Shown piece after piece: positions 26,800-36,643 of a DNA stretch of 64,000 nucleotides (positions are counted from its first letter, which is position 1; every line of letters begins with the position of its first letter). The notes beneath the pieces are model-generated. The model worked only from the letters and a program-made list of their open reading frames with translations, made no database searches and was not told the DNA's origin. Where the stretch lies: the NCBI GenBank assembly GCA_903632075.3, contig CAHIKZ030001813.1:7836501-7900500 (forward strand), read 5' to 3'. Source of the DNA: Acanthosepion pharaonis (Eukaryota > Mollusca > Cephalopoda > Sepiida > Sepiidae). Made by a program: the position numbers and the translations under genes.

Positions 26800-28790
26800 C
26801 TGTTCGTTTAATCTCTCTTCCTACGGGCGGAAGGAACCTGAAGGAGGCTACGCCGAAGTGAGGAGTCTCCTTCGGGGAGCTAAAACCGGCCCTGAACCCG
26901 TTTATACGGGTTCAAATGGACTTTTTTTTGGCCGAGCCTAATGGCTCGGGAATGCCCACGTCAAGAAGGCCTTGTGCCAAATGACACCCTCGTGGGTGGG
27001 TGACTGAATATTGTCAGTCAGTCGCTCACTTTCTGAGCGACTGTTCCGTTTGAACTCTTTTCCTCCGGGCGGGAGGAACCCGAAGGTGGCTACGCCGAAG
27101 GGCGGAGTCTCCTTCGTGGGAGGTGTGACTCAATATCGTCAGTCTGTCGTTCAGTTTTGAACCGACAGTTTGATAGAACTCTCTGCCCTCGGGCTGGGAG
27201 GAACCCAAACGAGGCTACGACGATGAGCAGCGTATCTTTCGGGGAGGTAAAGCGGCCCTGGGCCCGTTTATACGGGTTCAATGAGCATATTTTGGGGCCG
27301 AGCTCACGGGCTCAGAGAAATCACAATAATTAACCGACCTTGTGTCACATGCTGTCCCAGTGGGGGGGGGTTGACTGAATATCGTCAGTCTGTCGCTCAC
27401 TTCTGAACCGACTGTTCGGTTGAAATTTCTGCCTGCGGGCGGGAGGAACCCAAACGAGGCTACGCCGAGGGGCTGAGGTAAACCGGCCCTGAATCCGTTT
27501 ATGCGGATTCAATGTGTCTATTTTGGTGCCGAGCCTACTGTCTGAGACACCCACATTAAATAACCGACCTTGTGTCACATGCTACCCCAGTGGGGTGGGT
27601 GACTGAATATCGTAAGTCGTTCACTTCCGAACCGACTGTTCGGTTGAACTCTCTGCCTTCGTGCAGGAAGGAACCAGAACGAGGTTACGCCGAGGGGCTG
27701 AGTCACTTTCGCGGAGGTAAACCGGCCCTGAGCCCGTTTATATGGGTTAAATGGGCATATTTTGGCCGAGCCCACTGGCTCGGAGAACCCACGGGCTCGG
27801 AGAACCCACAATAAATAACCGACCTTCTGTTCCATGATGCAATAGGTGGAGGGTGACTGTATATCGTCAGTCTGTCGTTCACTTCTGATCCGAATGTTCG
27901 GTTTAACTCTCTGACATCGGGCGGGGAGGTAAACATGCCCTGAACCCGTTTATACGGGTCAATGTGTATATTTCTGAGCCGTCCACATCCCACATTAAAT
28001 AACCGATCTTGTGTCACATGCAGCCCCAGTGGTGGGGGGTGACTATATATCGTCAGTCGCTCGCTTTCTCGAACGGCTGTTCGATTGAACTCTCCGCCTT
28101 CGGGCGGGAGTGAACCCGAAAGAAGCTACGCCGAAGGGCGGAATCTCGTTCGGGGAGGTAAACGGCCCTGAACCCGTTTATACGGCTTCAATGGGCATAT
28201 TTTGGAGCCGAGCCTGGGCTCGGATATCCCACATTAGATAACCGACATTGTGTCACAAGCTGTCCCTGTGTAGGTGGGGTAACTGAATATAGTCAGTCGT
28301 TCACTTCCGAACCGACTATTCGGTTAAACTCTCTTCCTTCGAGCGGGGAGGAATCCGAACGAGGCTAGGCCGTAGGGCGGAGTCTCGTTCGGGGAAGTAA
28401 ACCGTCCATGAACCCGTTTATGCGTGTTCAATGGGTCTATTTTTGGCCGAGCCCACGGGCTCGGAATTCCCACGTTAAACCGGCCTTGTGCCACATGACG
28501 CCCTCGTGTGTGGGTTATTGAACATCGTCAGTCGTTCAAGTCTTGACCAGCTGTTCGGTTGAACTGTCTGCCTTCATGCTGGGAGGAACCCAAAAGAGGC
28601 TTCGCCGAAGGGCGGATTCTCTTTCGGGGAGTTAAACCGACCCTGAACCCGTTTATACGGGTTGAATGGGCATATTTTTGGCCGAGCCCACGGGATCGGA
28701 ATTCCCACGTTAAACCGGCCTTGTGCCACATGACGTCCTCGTGTGTGTGTGTGTGGGTGACTGAATATCGTCAGTAGTTCATGTCGAGTC
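26800..28790 (+). repeat. Diverged right edge of the satellite array
   Basis: Units here differ from the core at many sites and vary in length. One unit near 27115-27135 jumps from H4 directly to the next H1, losing H5-H7. Another at 27770-27803 repeats the GGCTCGGAGAACCCAC segment. Stems are nevertheless often kept by paired changes. The last recognisable unit ends just after H1 (about 28776-28790), and the array's left edge at 7486 also begins in H1. Confidence 0.85.
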
Positions 28791-30585
28791 AAGTCCGAAA
28801 CGGTGTCGCGTTCAGACAATTACTGCAAAACATTGGAATAGTGATACTGTCGTGACTACATTGTTCTCTCTACTAAACCTGATTGTTCATACTAACACTT
28901 CTACTTCTCTGCATATATTCCTGTTTTATTCTATACCTGTGTTCAAGTTCTTCTTTATTGGTTCTATCTCTGTGGTAAAAGGAATCTCACCATAACAGAT
29001 ACCTATGTCGAAAAAATCATTTGAATTAACGTTTATTTTTAGATTCAAATCCCTGGAAAACATCCGAAAAGAAAACAGAATTAATACGTACTTGTTTTTA
29101 TGTTTCCTATTTCTTTTTTTTTCTCGCTATTTGACTTCCAACCACGATATATCTCTTGTTGGTAGTTTTTATTATGACGCCGACTACGAATTATCTCATA
29201 ACAACTACGAGCATTTTCTGAAAAATTTTCAACGGCGCCCGCACAAAATGAATTTATTCATATTGATGCAATTAGAGTTAAAGGAATGTTAAAACTTCAG
29301 TGGAAGCTATAAGTGAACTAATATAATTTGTCTATTATAAAGTTGATGTGTGAAGTCAGATTATGTAATTGACCTCTGGCTGTCAAAGCGTTAAAAAATA
29401 TTTTTTCGTCAATAACACCGTCTGGGCGATCTGAGGCTGACTGTTGTGAATAAAACAAATCGTCTTAATCCTATACAAAACCGCTGTTATTTAATCACAA
29501 AGAAGAAAAAAATGAGTGAAAAAAAAGTAATTCTTTTATTTCTCTTCATTGAATGATAAACAAAATATACTTATTTATTTCACTATATGTAAGATTTTCA
29601 TAGTCTTAAAGTTTGAATGAATGAAATTTTGTTACTTCGTGACTGAATAGAAACAAAAAAGAAATTTTATTATAGTGATACGATTGATTAATATTTATAA
29701 AAATTTGCGACATTTTGTTTTATTTACATAAGAATGCGGTTGCCTGTCAGAACTCCAATTGTTTAACTCATACTGAAGTGCTCATTTTAATATACACAGC
29801 TCGTGTAATTAAATATACATATACGTATAAAAGAGCATTATTTTCCGTGTCTGGGCACACACTTCCGGAGTACCGCCTCGAAATACTAGCATGATAAAAC
29901 ATCTTTTCTAACCAATCAGAAAAAGCCTACTAAGTAGCTGTTTTTGAGACACTGACACCCTATAAAGCCAACGCTGATTTCACCCACGATGGCAGATTTA
30001 AATGTCTGGCGTGAGCGAAGGTCCCCACAGCAAGAAAAAAAAAAGAAAGTGCGTAAGTTAAAGGTAAATAAAAACTATTTTACTTATTTCAGCCATGTCT
30101 TATTTGCGACTATTATTTTGTCATTTCGCACATGTTTTTTATCTTATTAACTGTTATGTTCCTGAGACAATAGCGGGTAATGTGAATTTTGTCCAAACTT
30201 AACAGCTTTCATCATAACGTGAAAATAAGGAGTGCAACTTGTTGTAAAAACAAGGAAATATGAACAAACTATTACGTTCTTTGCCCATATATTGTTTCCT
30301 TTTGGGAATAATACTTCTATTATTCCATTATATTGCAATAAGTTAATTCAGCCAACAAGTTCGTATAGATGACGTTGTTTATCTTATATTATTTACAAGC
30401 AGGAATTTCAGATAAGAAAGATGTTGTACTATGCATAATGGAATACAGATACGATGCTTTTCAAGAGACAATATCATGATTTTCCAGGCGGGTAGCTGTA
30501 TATTTGACTGTTCAAAAAATAAAATAAAAATAAATACAGGGATGTTTTCTTAAACATATATACTGAGTAAAAATAAAACTTATAG

Positions 30586-30587
<2 letters not shown>
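28791..30587. other. Stretch right of the satellite without a recognised gene
   Basis: A 95-codon plus-strand open frame (29005-29292) contains a Phe/Leu-rich run but no recognised domain. A TATAAA box occurs near 29962. No homology to other parts of the window was seen. Confidence 0.5.

Positions 30588-30649
<62 letters not shown>
30588..30649. repeat. TA microsatellite
   Basis: Uninterrupted TA tract before the A-rich tandem repeat. Confidence 0.98.
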
Positions 30650-30651
<2 letters not shown>

Positions 30652-30654
30652 TAA

Positions 30655-31300
30655 CATGGAAAATAAAGAAAAGAACATCAGCCTACAACAATTAATCCAC
30701 ACTGCAAACTTTACCTGGAGGAATAAATAGCTATTTTTACCTTCTCAGACCGAAGCAAACTACTAAATAAACGATCAGAACTCATCTCAAAAGCTGAAAC
30801 ATGAAAAAAAAATTTTTACTAACTTACTTAAAAATCGAAAACTGAAAAAATAAATAAGAAAAAAACAAGTAAATCAATCCAAGTAAATAACAAACAAATT
30901 AACAAACTATTCCCGCCAAAATAAACGTTAGAATAGACTAAAAGAATAAATAAATATAAAAAAAAATAAATAAGCAGAAATAAGTAAAAATAATCAATCC
31001 AAATAAATAAATAAATAAAATAAGAAACAAATTAACAGCCCACTCCCGCCAAAATAACCGTTAGAGTAGATTACAACAATCAACACAAAAATTACATCAA
31101 AAATAGCTATAATAACCTTCCCCGACAAGAATTTACTACGTTACTGAAAAAATCGAAAACCGAAAAAATAAATAACAAAAATATAAGATAAATATAAATA
31201 AGAAAAAAAGACACGTAAAAGTAATTAATCCAAATAAGTAAAGATACAATAACCAAATTAACAAACCACTACCGCAAAAATTATCATTAGAATGGAATAC
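30655..31300 (+). repeat. A-rich tandem repeat, three diverged copies
   Basis: Three segments share the order AAAATCGAAAACYGAAAAAA or similar, AATCAATCCAARTAAATA, AACAAATTAACAAACYAYTCCC, and CGCCAAAATAACGTTAGARTRG (ends near 30940, 31070 and 31300). Spacing is uneven (about 130-220 bp). There is no coding potential. Confidence 0.65.
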
Positions 31301-31359
31301 TTACAATGCATCACTGACTCTTATATATAAATAGTCGAGAAAAACTCAACACATGTGTC

Positions 31360-31491
31360 CTGGTGATTGCATTTAGCATGAAACAGTCTGTCGTCTCTGT
31401 GTGTTGACTTCAATGTTGACTTTTATATTTACAAACGCTCTATCTCTTATATTGAGCACTTTATCCCATAAATATAGATAAATTAAACTTA

Positions 31492-31498
<7 letters not shown>
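31360..31498 (-). repeat. Foldback repeat, half copy (copy 4)
   Basis: TTTAGCATGAAACAGTCTGT, CGTCTCTGTGTGTTGACTTC, CAATGTTGACTTTTATATTT and GCTCTATCTCTTATATTGAG parallel, reverse-complemented, the left half of the complete copy, up to TTTATCCCATAAATAT. It runs into a TA tract at 31499. Confidence 0.65.

Positions 31499-31587
<89 letters not shown>
31499..31587. repeat. AT then GT compound microsatellite
   Basis: AT to 31543, then GT; joined to foldback copy 4. Confidence 0.98.
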
Positions 31588-31588
<1 letters not shown>

Positions 31589-33136
31589 TTATGTGACGGG
31601 GGACAGCTGAGAATATAGTGAAATATAATTTCTGTGCGAAAAAATGAAATGGTACTGATAATATAAGCTGCTTCCTTATAAGGAAACACACAGTCTTCAT
31701 TGGAGGAGTAACAATTAATTGAAATTCATAAAATATTTCTGTCGAGGCAATTCGTCGGGAAATTAGCTTTCATAAGCGCAATAATTATTTTCCTTCTTTC
31801 CAGAGGTTATTGGTGGTCTTTTGCTAAACTTTTTCTGAAGTCGTGTGCAATGTCAGTATCGTGATTGTGTCATCATTTTCTATTCAAGTTACATGTGCTA
31901 TCCTTTTGCCCTTGTTGATGCTGTTGAAAGTTCTCAAGTCATATTGTTTATGTTTTATTTATCAGTTTTTTTTTGTCACTGAGTATCGCCTATCCACAAG
32001 ATTTGAAGGAGAATGTTCCTCGTTGAGACCTCTTTAATATATTTTACCAATTTTCAGATAAAGTGTTGTTCATATTTTGTTATTTTTGTTCAAGTATTTC
32101 CGAATTTCAGAATCATTATCTTCAATCGAAGTGATGCCGGTGTGGTAGTTACAATTCGCCTGCATTCTGGTATTTTTTTTCTTGGGACGTTTGAAATGGT
32201 CTAACGTGACCTCATGTTTAATGGCTATCGAGAATGAACCCACACCAGAAGATATCGAGCAAGAAAGCGAAAAAATGTTGTAAATAAATCAATAGATTTA
32301 TGTAGCATCACTAAAATCTCAATTCTGTGCAAACTTATCTCACGCAAATATCACCTCAATTCTACGTAAACATCGGCTCAAAAAACTTATACAAATACAA
32401 AATACAAATTCCAACATTTGTACCCAGACAGCGACGTTGTCTCAGACGGCAGTCAAGATTTCAAAAAGAAGACAATCATTCTTGTCAGTTGTTATAATTG
32501 AAGCCTCACAGCCAGAAAATGATTAACAATCTTTTCCCTTCTAAAAAAAATCGAAATTAAAAATTGGGAAATATATTTATTAACCAATAAAACTTCTGAG
32601 TTTAGTAAATCTAACTTTTAACTTCATGTAATCCAATTTTTTCTTATAAATTGCTTAACGTTCAATTAATTGTCTTTAGTCATTCATTTTATCTTTGACT
32701 GGGGGGTGTACATAATACTGAATACTTATATTTCCTCTTTCTCAAATTTACTTATTTAGTACTAAATTCCTTCTTGCATGATTATTTCTAACTTTTAAAC
32801 ATTTTCATAAAATAGTTTACACAGTTGCATTGCGTAAATATCCAAGCGAGTTATATGAAAAAAATGCGTAATTGTTCCCGCTGATGAGATTACATCATAC
32901 ACACATATAAAATAACATAAATCTGGTAGTTTGCGTGATGAATGCATTCATACATTTTACCTATACTCACACAATTTCTTTGTTTTTAAACGAAAAACAA
33001 CACATTTTTCGTATGAACTTTGTTTACGAGGAACTTGATAACTTTTTCAACGTAAAAGAGAACAAACGTTATATTTATACCCAATAATAAGAGTAAATCT
33101 TATTTCTTTTCCTTGCTTTCCAATTACTTTTTCTTC
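31588..33136. other. AT-rich stretch without a recognised gene
   Basis: Short open frames only, no domain recognised. Confidence 0.55.
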
Positions 33137-33146
33137 TACACACACG

Positions 33147-33224
<78 letters not shown>
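33137..33224. repeat. CA then TA compound microsatellite
   Basis: CA with CG interruptions, then TA. Confidence 0.98.
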
Positions 33225-33225
<1 letters not shown>

Positions 33226-33714
33226 GGATATATTTGAAGGTATATTTCTATACATTATCTATATAGACTATAGACTACATATATATAGACTACGAGAGGC
33301 GGAAGCAAACTAGTTCAACAGAAAAACGTTGAGACCTAGTTGTCAATCTATTACCACGAATAGTTTAATGCAGTTAAGGCACTAAGAATTGTAATTATAA
33401 TATTGGCAGAAATGTCGCATCACGTTGGTGTAAAAGTGAGTGAAGTTGAGATGCCAGATCCGGATCGATTACAATACAGGCCATTTCCTCTGAATTTTGA
33501 CAATAAACTCGAGAGATACAATAGCAACAGACCAGATATGGATGAATGGTAGATCTATAAATGTTCAAGAAGGATTCTCTTAGCAGCTATGAATTCACCT
33601 CTTTCCTTTGAGACATAGATGCGAGGTGCAATTTCACTTGGAAAATCTTTATTCACGAGTGTTTTTACATTATACATGCCAAGGGTGTCAGTTATTTTCG
33701 AAATGTTATAAAGG

Positions 33715-34152
33715 AATAAAATGTCGCTATCGACACTTGGATTTGAACACAGATCACCAGAGAGAAAACACAGGCGACCCCATTTGAAATAAGTATACCA
33801 AGTGATGGTAAAGGAAATGTATATATGGAAATTAGGGTGGCGTCTAACTGATCACTATTTCTAGACTATCCTCTATAACTATACAGATCGCTATTCTCTA
33901 TACTATTCCCTATAATATTTCTCTATACCGATCACTACACGGATTACTATTCGATGGTTACTACTACTATCTAGCAAGTACTATTTGTGCGAGTACTAAA
34001 CGAAGGCGTCTGGAACCAGTATTGTTCAACAGCGTTATTATAGTTGTATCTACGATTACAAAGTCTCTAAAACAACGAGCATGGCGAAATTGACAATGAG
34101 TATTCGTTGACATTACAAAAGTGGCAACGAGTGTTCGTTGATATCACAAGAC
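33715..34152 (-). repeat. Dispersed repeat D (copy 1)
   Basis: It matches 60847-61310 over its whole length: GTCGCTATCGACACTTGG, TTTGAACACAGATCACCAG, GATCACTATTTCTAGACTAT, AGGCGTCTGGAACCAGTATT, GTTCAACAGCGTTATTATAG and TTACAAAGTCTCTAAAACAA. The left end reads on the minus strand like a tRNA-type B box (GTTCRAAYYC), so a SINE is possible, but a solo LTR cannot be excluded. The middle is CTAT-rich low-complexity sequence. Confidence 0.75.
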
Positions 34153-34439
34153 GAAATCATGTCAGTTATGATGGACATTTCTCTATTGAATATTTTGTGA
34201 GGTGATGTTGCATCTTTTATTGGATATCTAAAGCAATAACCCCTGCATATTGTCAGAAAACTTGGGTATATATAGGTTAGAATAATTGACTCAAATTTTT
34301 AAACTCAAATTGACGTAGGCGACCATTTTGTTTCAAACGAAAACAAACAAACAAAACAAAACACGCCATCATACAGTCGATCAAGAATTTAGGACTATCT
34401 GAAGTGGCAACTTTTATATGAAATGACTTCTTTTAGAAC

Positions 34440-34865
34440 ACAGGAAAGAAAACACGACGCTTCTTCGATAATTCCCCAGTCCATGTTCTGTCGTCCATTT
34501 ACAGAAGCTCTGTACTTAGATTAATCAATGTCCCCTCTCCTTTTTGTATTTGACATATCCTACGAGTGTCATATTTTCTAAGCTTTCTTTCCTCATTTAA
34601 TGTCCATGAAATTTCAACTGCTTCTGATTCTAAGTATGAACGGAATTCAGCAGTTCGCAATTTAGCTTTTTCTCATTTGCTGAAAAATCATACATTATAT
34701 CTTCTCATAAATTATCGATAGTGCTTTCTTCTCACTTTCGTTTAATACAGAGTTCCAGTATTTTTCTTTCGGTGTCTGCAATAAACACAGTGAAATCGGT
34801 GTTAAAATTTTGTCTACTAATAAAAGAATACTGTTATGGCCTCTAGCTCTCTTACCAGAAACTCG
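34440..34865 (-). pseudogene. LINE ORF2 relic, badly decayed
   Basis: Minus-strand fragments include FTVFIADTERKILEL (34790-34740, just after the expected RT catalytic motif), LENMTLVGYVKYKKERGH (34590-34535) and ASVNGRQNMDWGIIEEASCF (34500-34450), matching the C-terminal order of the other L-A copies. A large deletion separates the first block from the rest. Confidence 0.5.
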
Positions 34866-36284
34866 CTGTAAAGATTAAATTAATACAGTGAGAAGAGACA
34901 TATATGTCTTCTGACCATTGGTATTTATGCGTAATTACTGAATTCATTTTCTGAGAGTATATATTCAGGATTTTGCGTTAATAAAAGCCTAGAGTTTATC
35001 AGTACTTAGTGACTGAATTTATTACAATAAAAATAAATTATTTTATAATACAACTTTCCGCAAAAAACTATTTGATGAAATGTGTACTTTTAAAATAATT
35101 TCTTTGTAAATGTCAGAAAAAATATTTTTATGGAGTTTTTTGTATCCTTCCAGGATAATTTAAAGGAAATGTTAAGAAACGACCCATCGTCAAATATTCT
35201 ACAGAAATACTTTTATATTACTGAATATTATCCGTATGGAAAGAAGGAGAAATACTAATAGGGGTGACAGAAGTAATTTCAACTCGGAATCCCAAAGGGG
35301 TAATTTGCATTTCAAGCCCCCCGCTCAGTTTCTAATAAATAGAATAGTTCCTCTTCGGTGTAAATGTACATGATTACTTCGAAAATAAGAAATAAATTTT
35401 GATAAAATCTACCGTTTTGGAGTTATCGACAATAAAAGCCCGGACTCATTCACGACGCGGTGAGTGAAATTGAAATTAATTCTGCACCCCACTAATAGTA
35501 ACTCTCTTTAATGCGCATGCGTAATCACATCAACGTAAGTATCACTTTAGTCCGATGAACTCCTAATGACAAAAACGCGTTACGCCAATTTTATCTTCCA
35601 TCTCGACATAGATTTTCCTAAAGTATTTACTATATAACGAATCAATAATAAACAAAGATTCAAGACATTTGTCAATGATCTCACGTTCTGCCATGACGAT
35701 GTAGGCATCCAATTGTAAAAAAGACAAAATTACTACAATGATATGTTTAGTTTTTCTGTGCCTCAAACGAGAAAAGACTCTATCGATTCTTGTCGAGTTC
35801 AGTCTAAAGAGAGATGATTTTTAGCTATTAGTTGCGAAGCGGGAATGCCAGTCATTGAAGAGTTACTGTTCATATGCGAAAGGGGAAATTTCAGTTGCAG
35901 TTGAGAGGTTAATCGTTTCCCGATGTGAAGCGAAATTGCCACCTTCGGCTCTTGATTTAAAAGAAATGCAATCACTCAGAATGGTTAGGATTTCATTCCA
36001 CATGATAACCGAAAAAAAATAGCCCATCCATGTCTGACTTCAGAATCGTGCATGCAAGCGAATCTTCGTTTGATTGTGTTCTCTTCACTTACGATACAAA
36101 ATCAAATAACGTTTACTGTTACGCTACCAACTCGTAAATCTCTACATCGGCATATAAACGCGACTCTCTCGACGTATGAGGGTCAAACAGATCAGGTCCT
36201 AAGAAACCGACAGCCCGACACCAGCACATGACATTTGTTTATAATGGTGAAAGATTTGTGCAGAACCATCCACACTTTTTGAAG
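34866..36284. other. Stretch without a recognised gene
   Basis: It includes a moderately GC-containing part (35280-35540) and a CATATAAACG site near 36152. No coding block or repeat partner was found. Confidence 0.5.
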
Positions 36285-36553
36285 TGCCGAATACAGAGAC
36301 CTGGTGCACTACGTGCCACAAGGTCTCCAAACGACTCTCCGCAGGTTTTGAATTCAGAGTTGTTCTTCTTCTTGACCAGTTTCCATCGAAGGCTATAAAA
36401 CCCAGTCTGCCCTGCTATTTACCCATAGCTGGAGGGAGAAGAATAGGATTCATACCTTTCCCAAGGTTAATAGCACGTAAGTGAATGTAATGGATTCGAC
36501 TGGAATTCGAACTCGGCTCTCCGATTGCTCAATCCAAAGCGCCTCAATCGACA

Positions 36554-36556
<3 letters not shown>
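36285..36556 (-). mobile_element. tRNA-derived SINE (copy B)
   Basis: On the minus strand, GCAATCGGAGAGCCGAGTTC then GAATTCCA gives the tRNA-like B-box region. It is followed by GTCGAATCCATTACATTCAC, AAAGGTATGAATCCTATTCT and GGTAAATAGCAGGGCAG, matching copy A. The head runs directly into a long TA tract (36557-36640). The tail differs from copies A and C, which suggests a subfamily or a fusion to other sequence. Confidence 0.75.

Positions 36557-36640
<84 letters not shown>
36557..36640. repeat. AT microsatellite joined to SINE copy B
   Basis: Uninterrupted tract of about 42 AT units. Confidence 0.98.

Positions 36641-36643
<3 letters not shown>

Larger units (their letters stand above)
7486..28790 (+). 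repeat. Tandem satellite array, ~240-bp multi-hairpin monomer, about 90 copies
   Basis: Nearly identical units repeat head to tail. Taking the GTGACTGAAT box as the unit start, it occurs at 7712, 7952, 8192, 8429 and 8667, and at 11064, 11304 and 11545, so the period is about 237-241 bp. The monomer is visibly richer in G and C than the AT-rich flanks. In order it holds hairpins H1 (TGACTG..CAGTCA), H2 (GAACxGA..TCGGTTC), H3 (CTCTC..CC-TACG-GG..GAGAG), H4 (CCCGAAGGAG..CTCCTTCGGG enclosing CGCC-GAAG-GGCG), H5 (GAACCCGT-TTAT-ACGGGTTC), H6 (CCGAGCC-TAAT-GGCTCGG), a GGGAATTCCC palindrome and H7 (CACCC..GGGTG). Small indels are common in G and T runs, so no reading frame survives from unit to unit. 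Monomers at the left are most alike; those after about 26.8 kb are strongly diverged. I do not recognise the family. The role could be structural heterochromatin, a transcribed structured RNA, or the relic of a structured mobile RNA. Confidence 0.97.

Noticed and set aside
7486..28790. A CRISPR array or bacterial contamination.
   Set aside because: There are no short repeats with unique spacers; whole ~240-bp units repeat. The flanks are AT-rich animal repeat DNA, and relatives of the monomer occur elsewhere in the same window.
7486..28790. Hammerhead ribozyme or retrozyme in the satellite.
   Set aside because: I looked for CTGATGA and GAAAC in hammerhead order on both strands. Only CTGATCGG and CTGAATA words occur, without the rest of the core.
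7486..28790. CENP-B box in the satellite monomer.
   Set aside because: No match to the TTCG....CGGGA core pattern in the right spacing was found; CCTTCGGGAGG belongs to H4.
7453..28819. Recurring 60-100-codon open frames in the satellite on both strands (for example frames reading NPYKRV..PEGDSALRRSLLRVP on the minus strand).
   Set aside because: They recur because the DNA recurs. They mostly begin with TTG rather than ATG, shift frame with each 1-2 base indel in G and T runs, and join into no long protein. Covariation at hairpin arms explains conservation better than coding.
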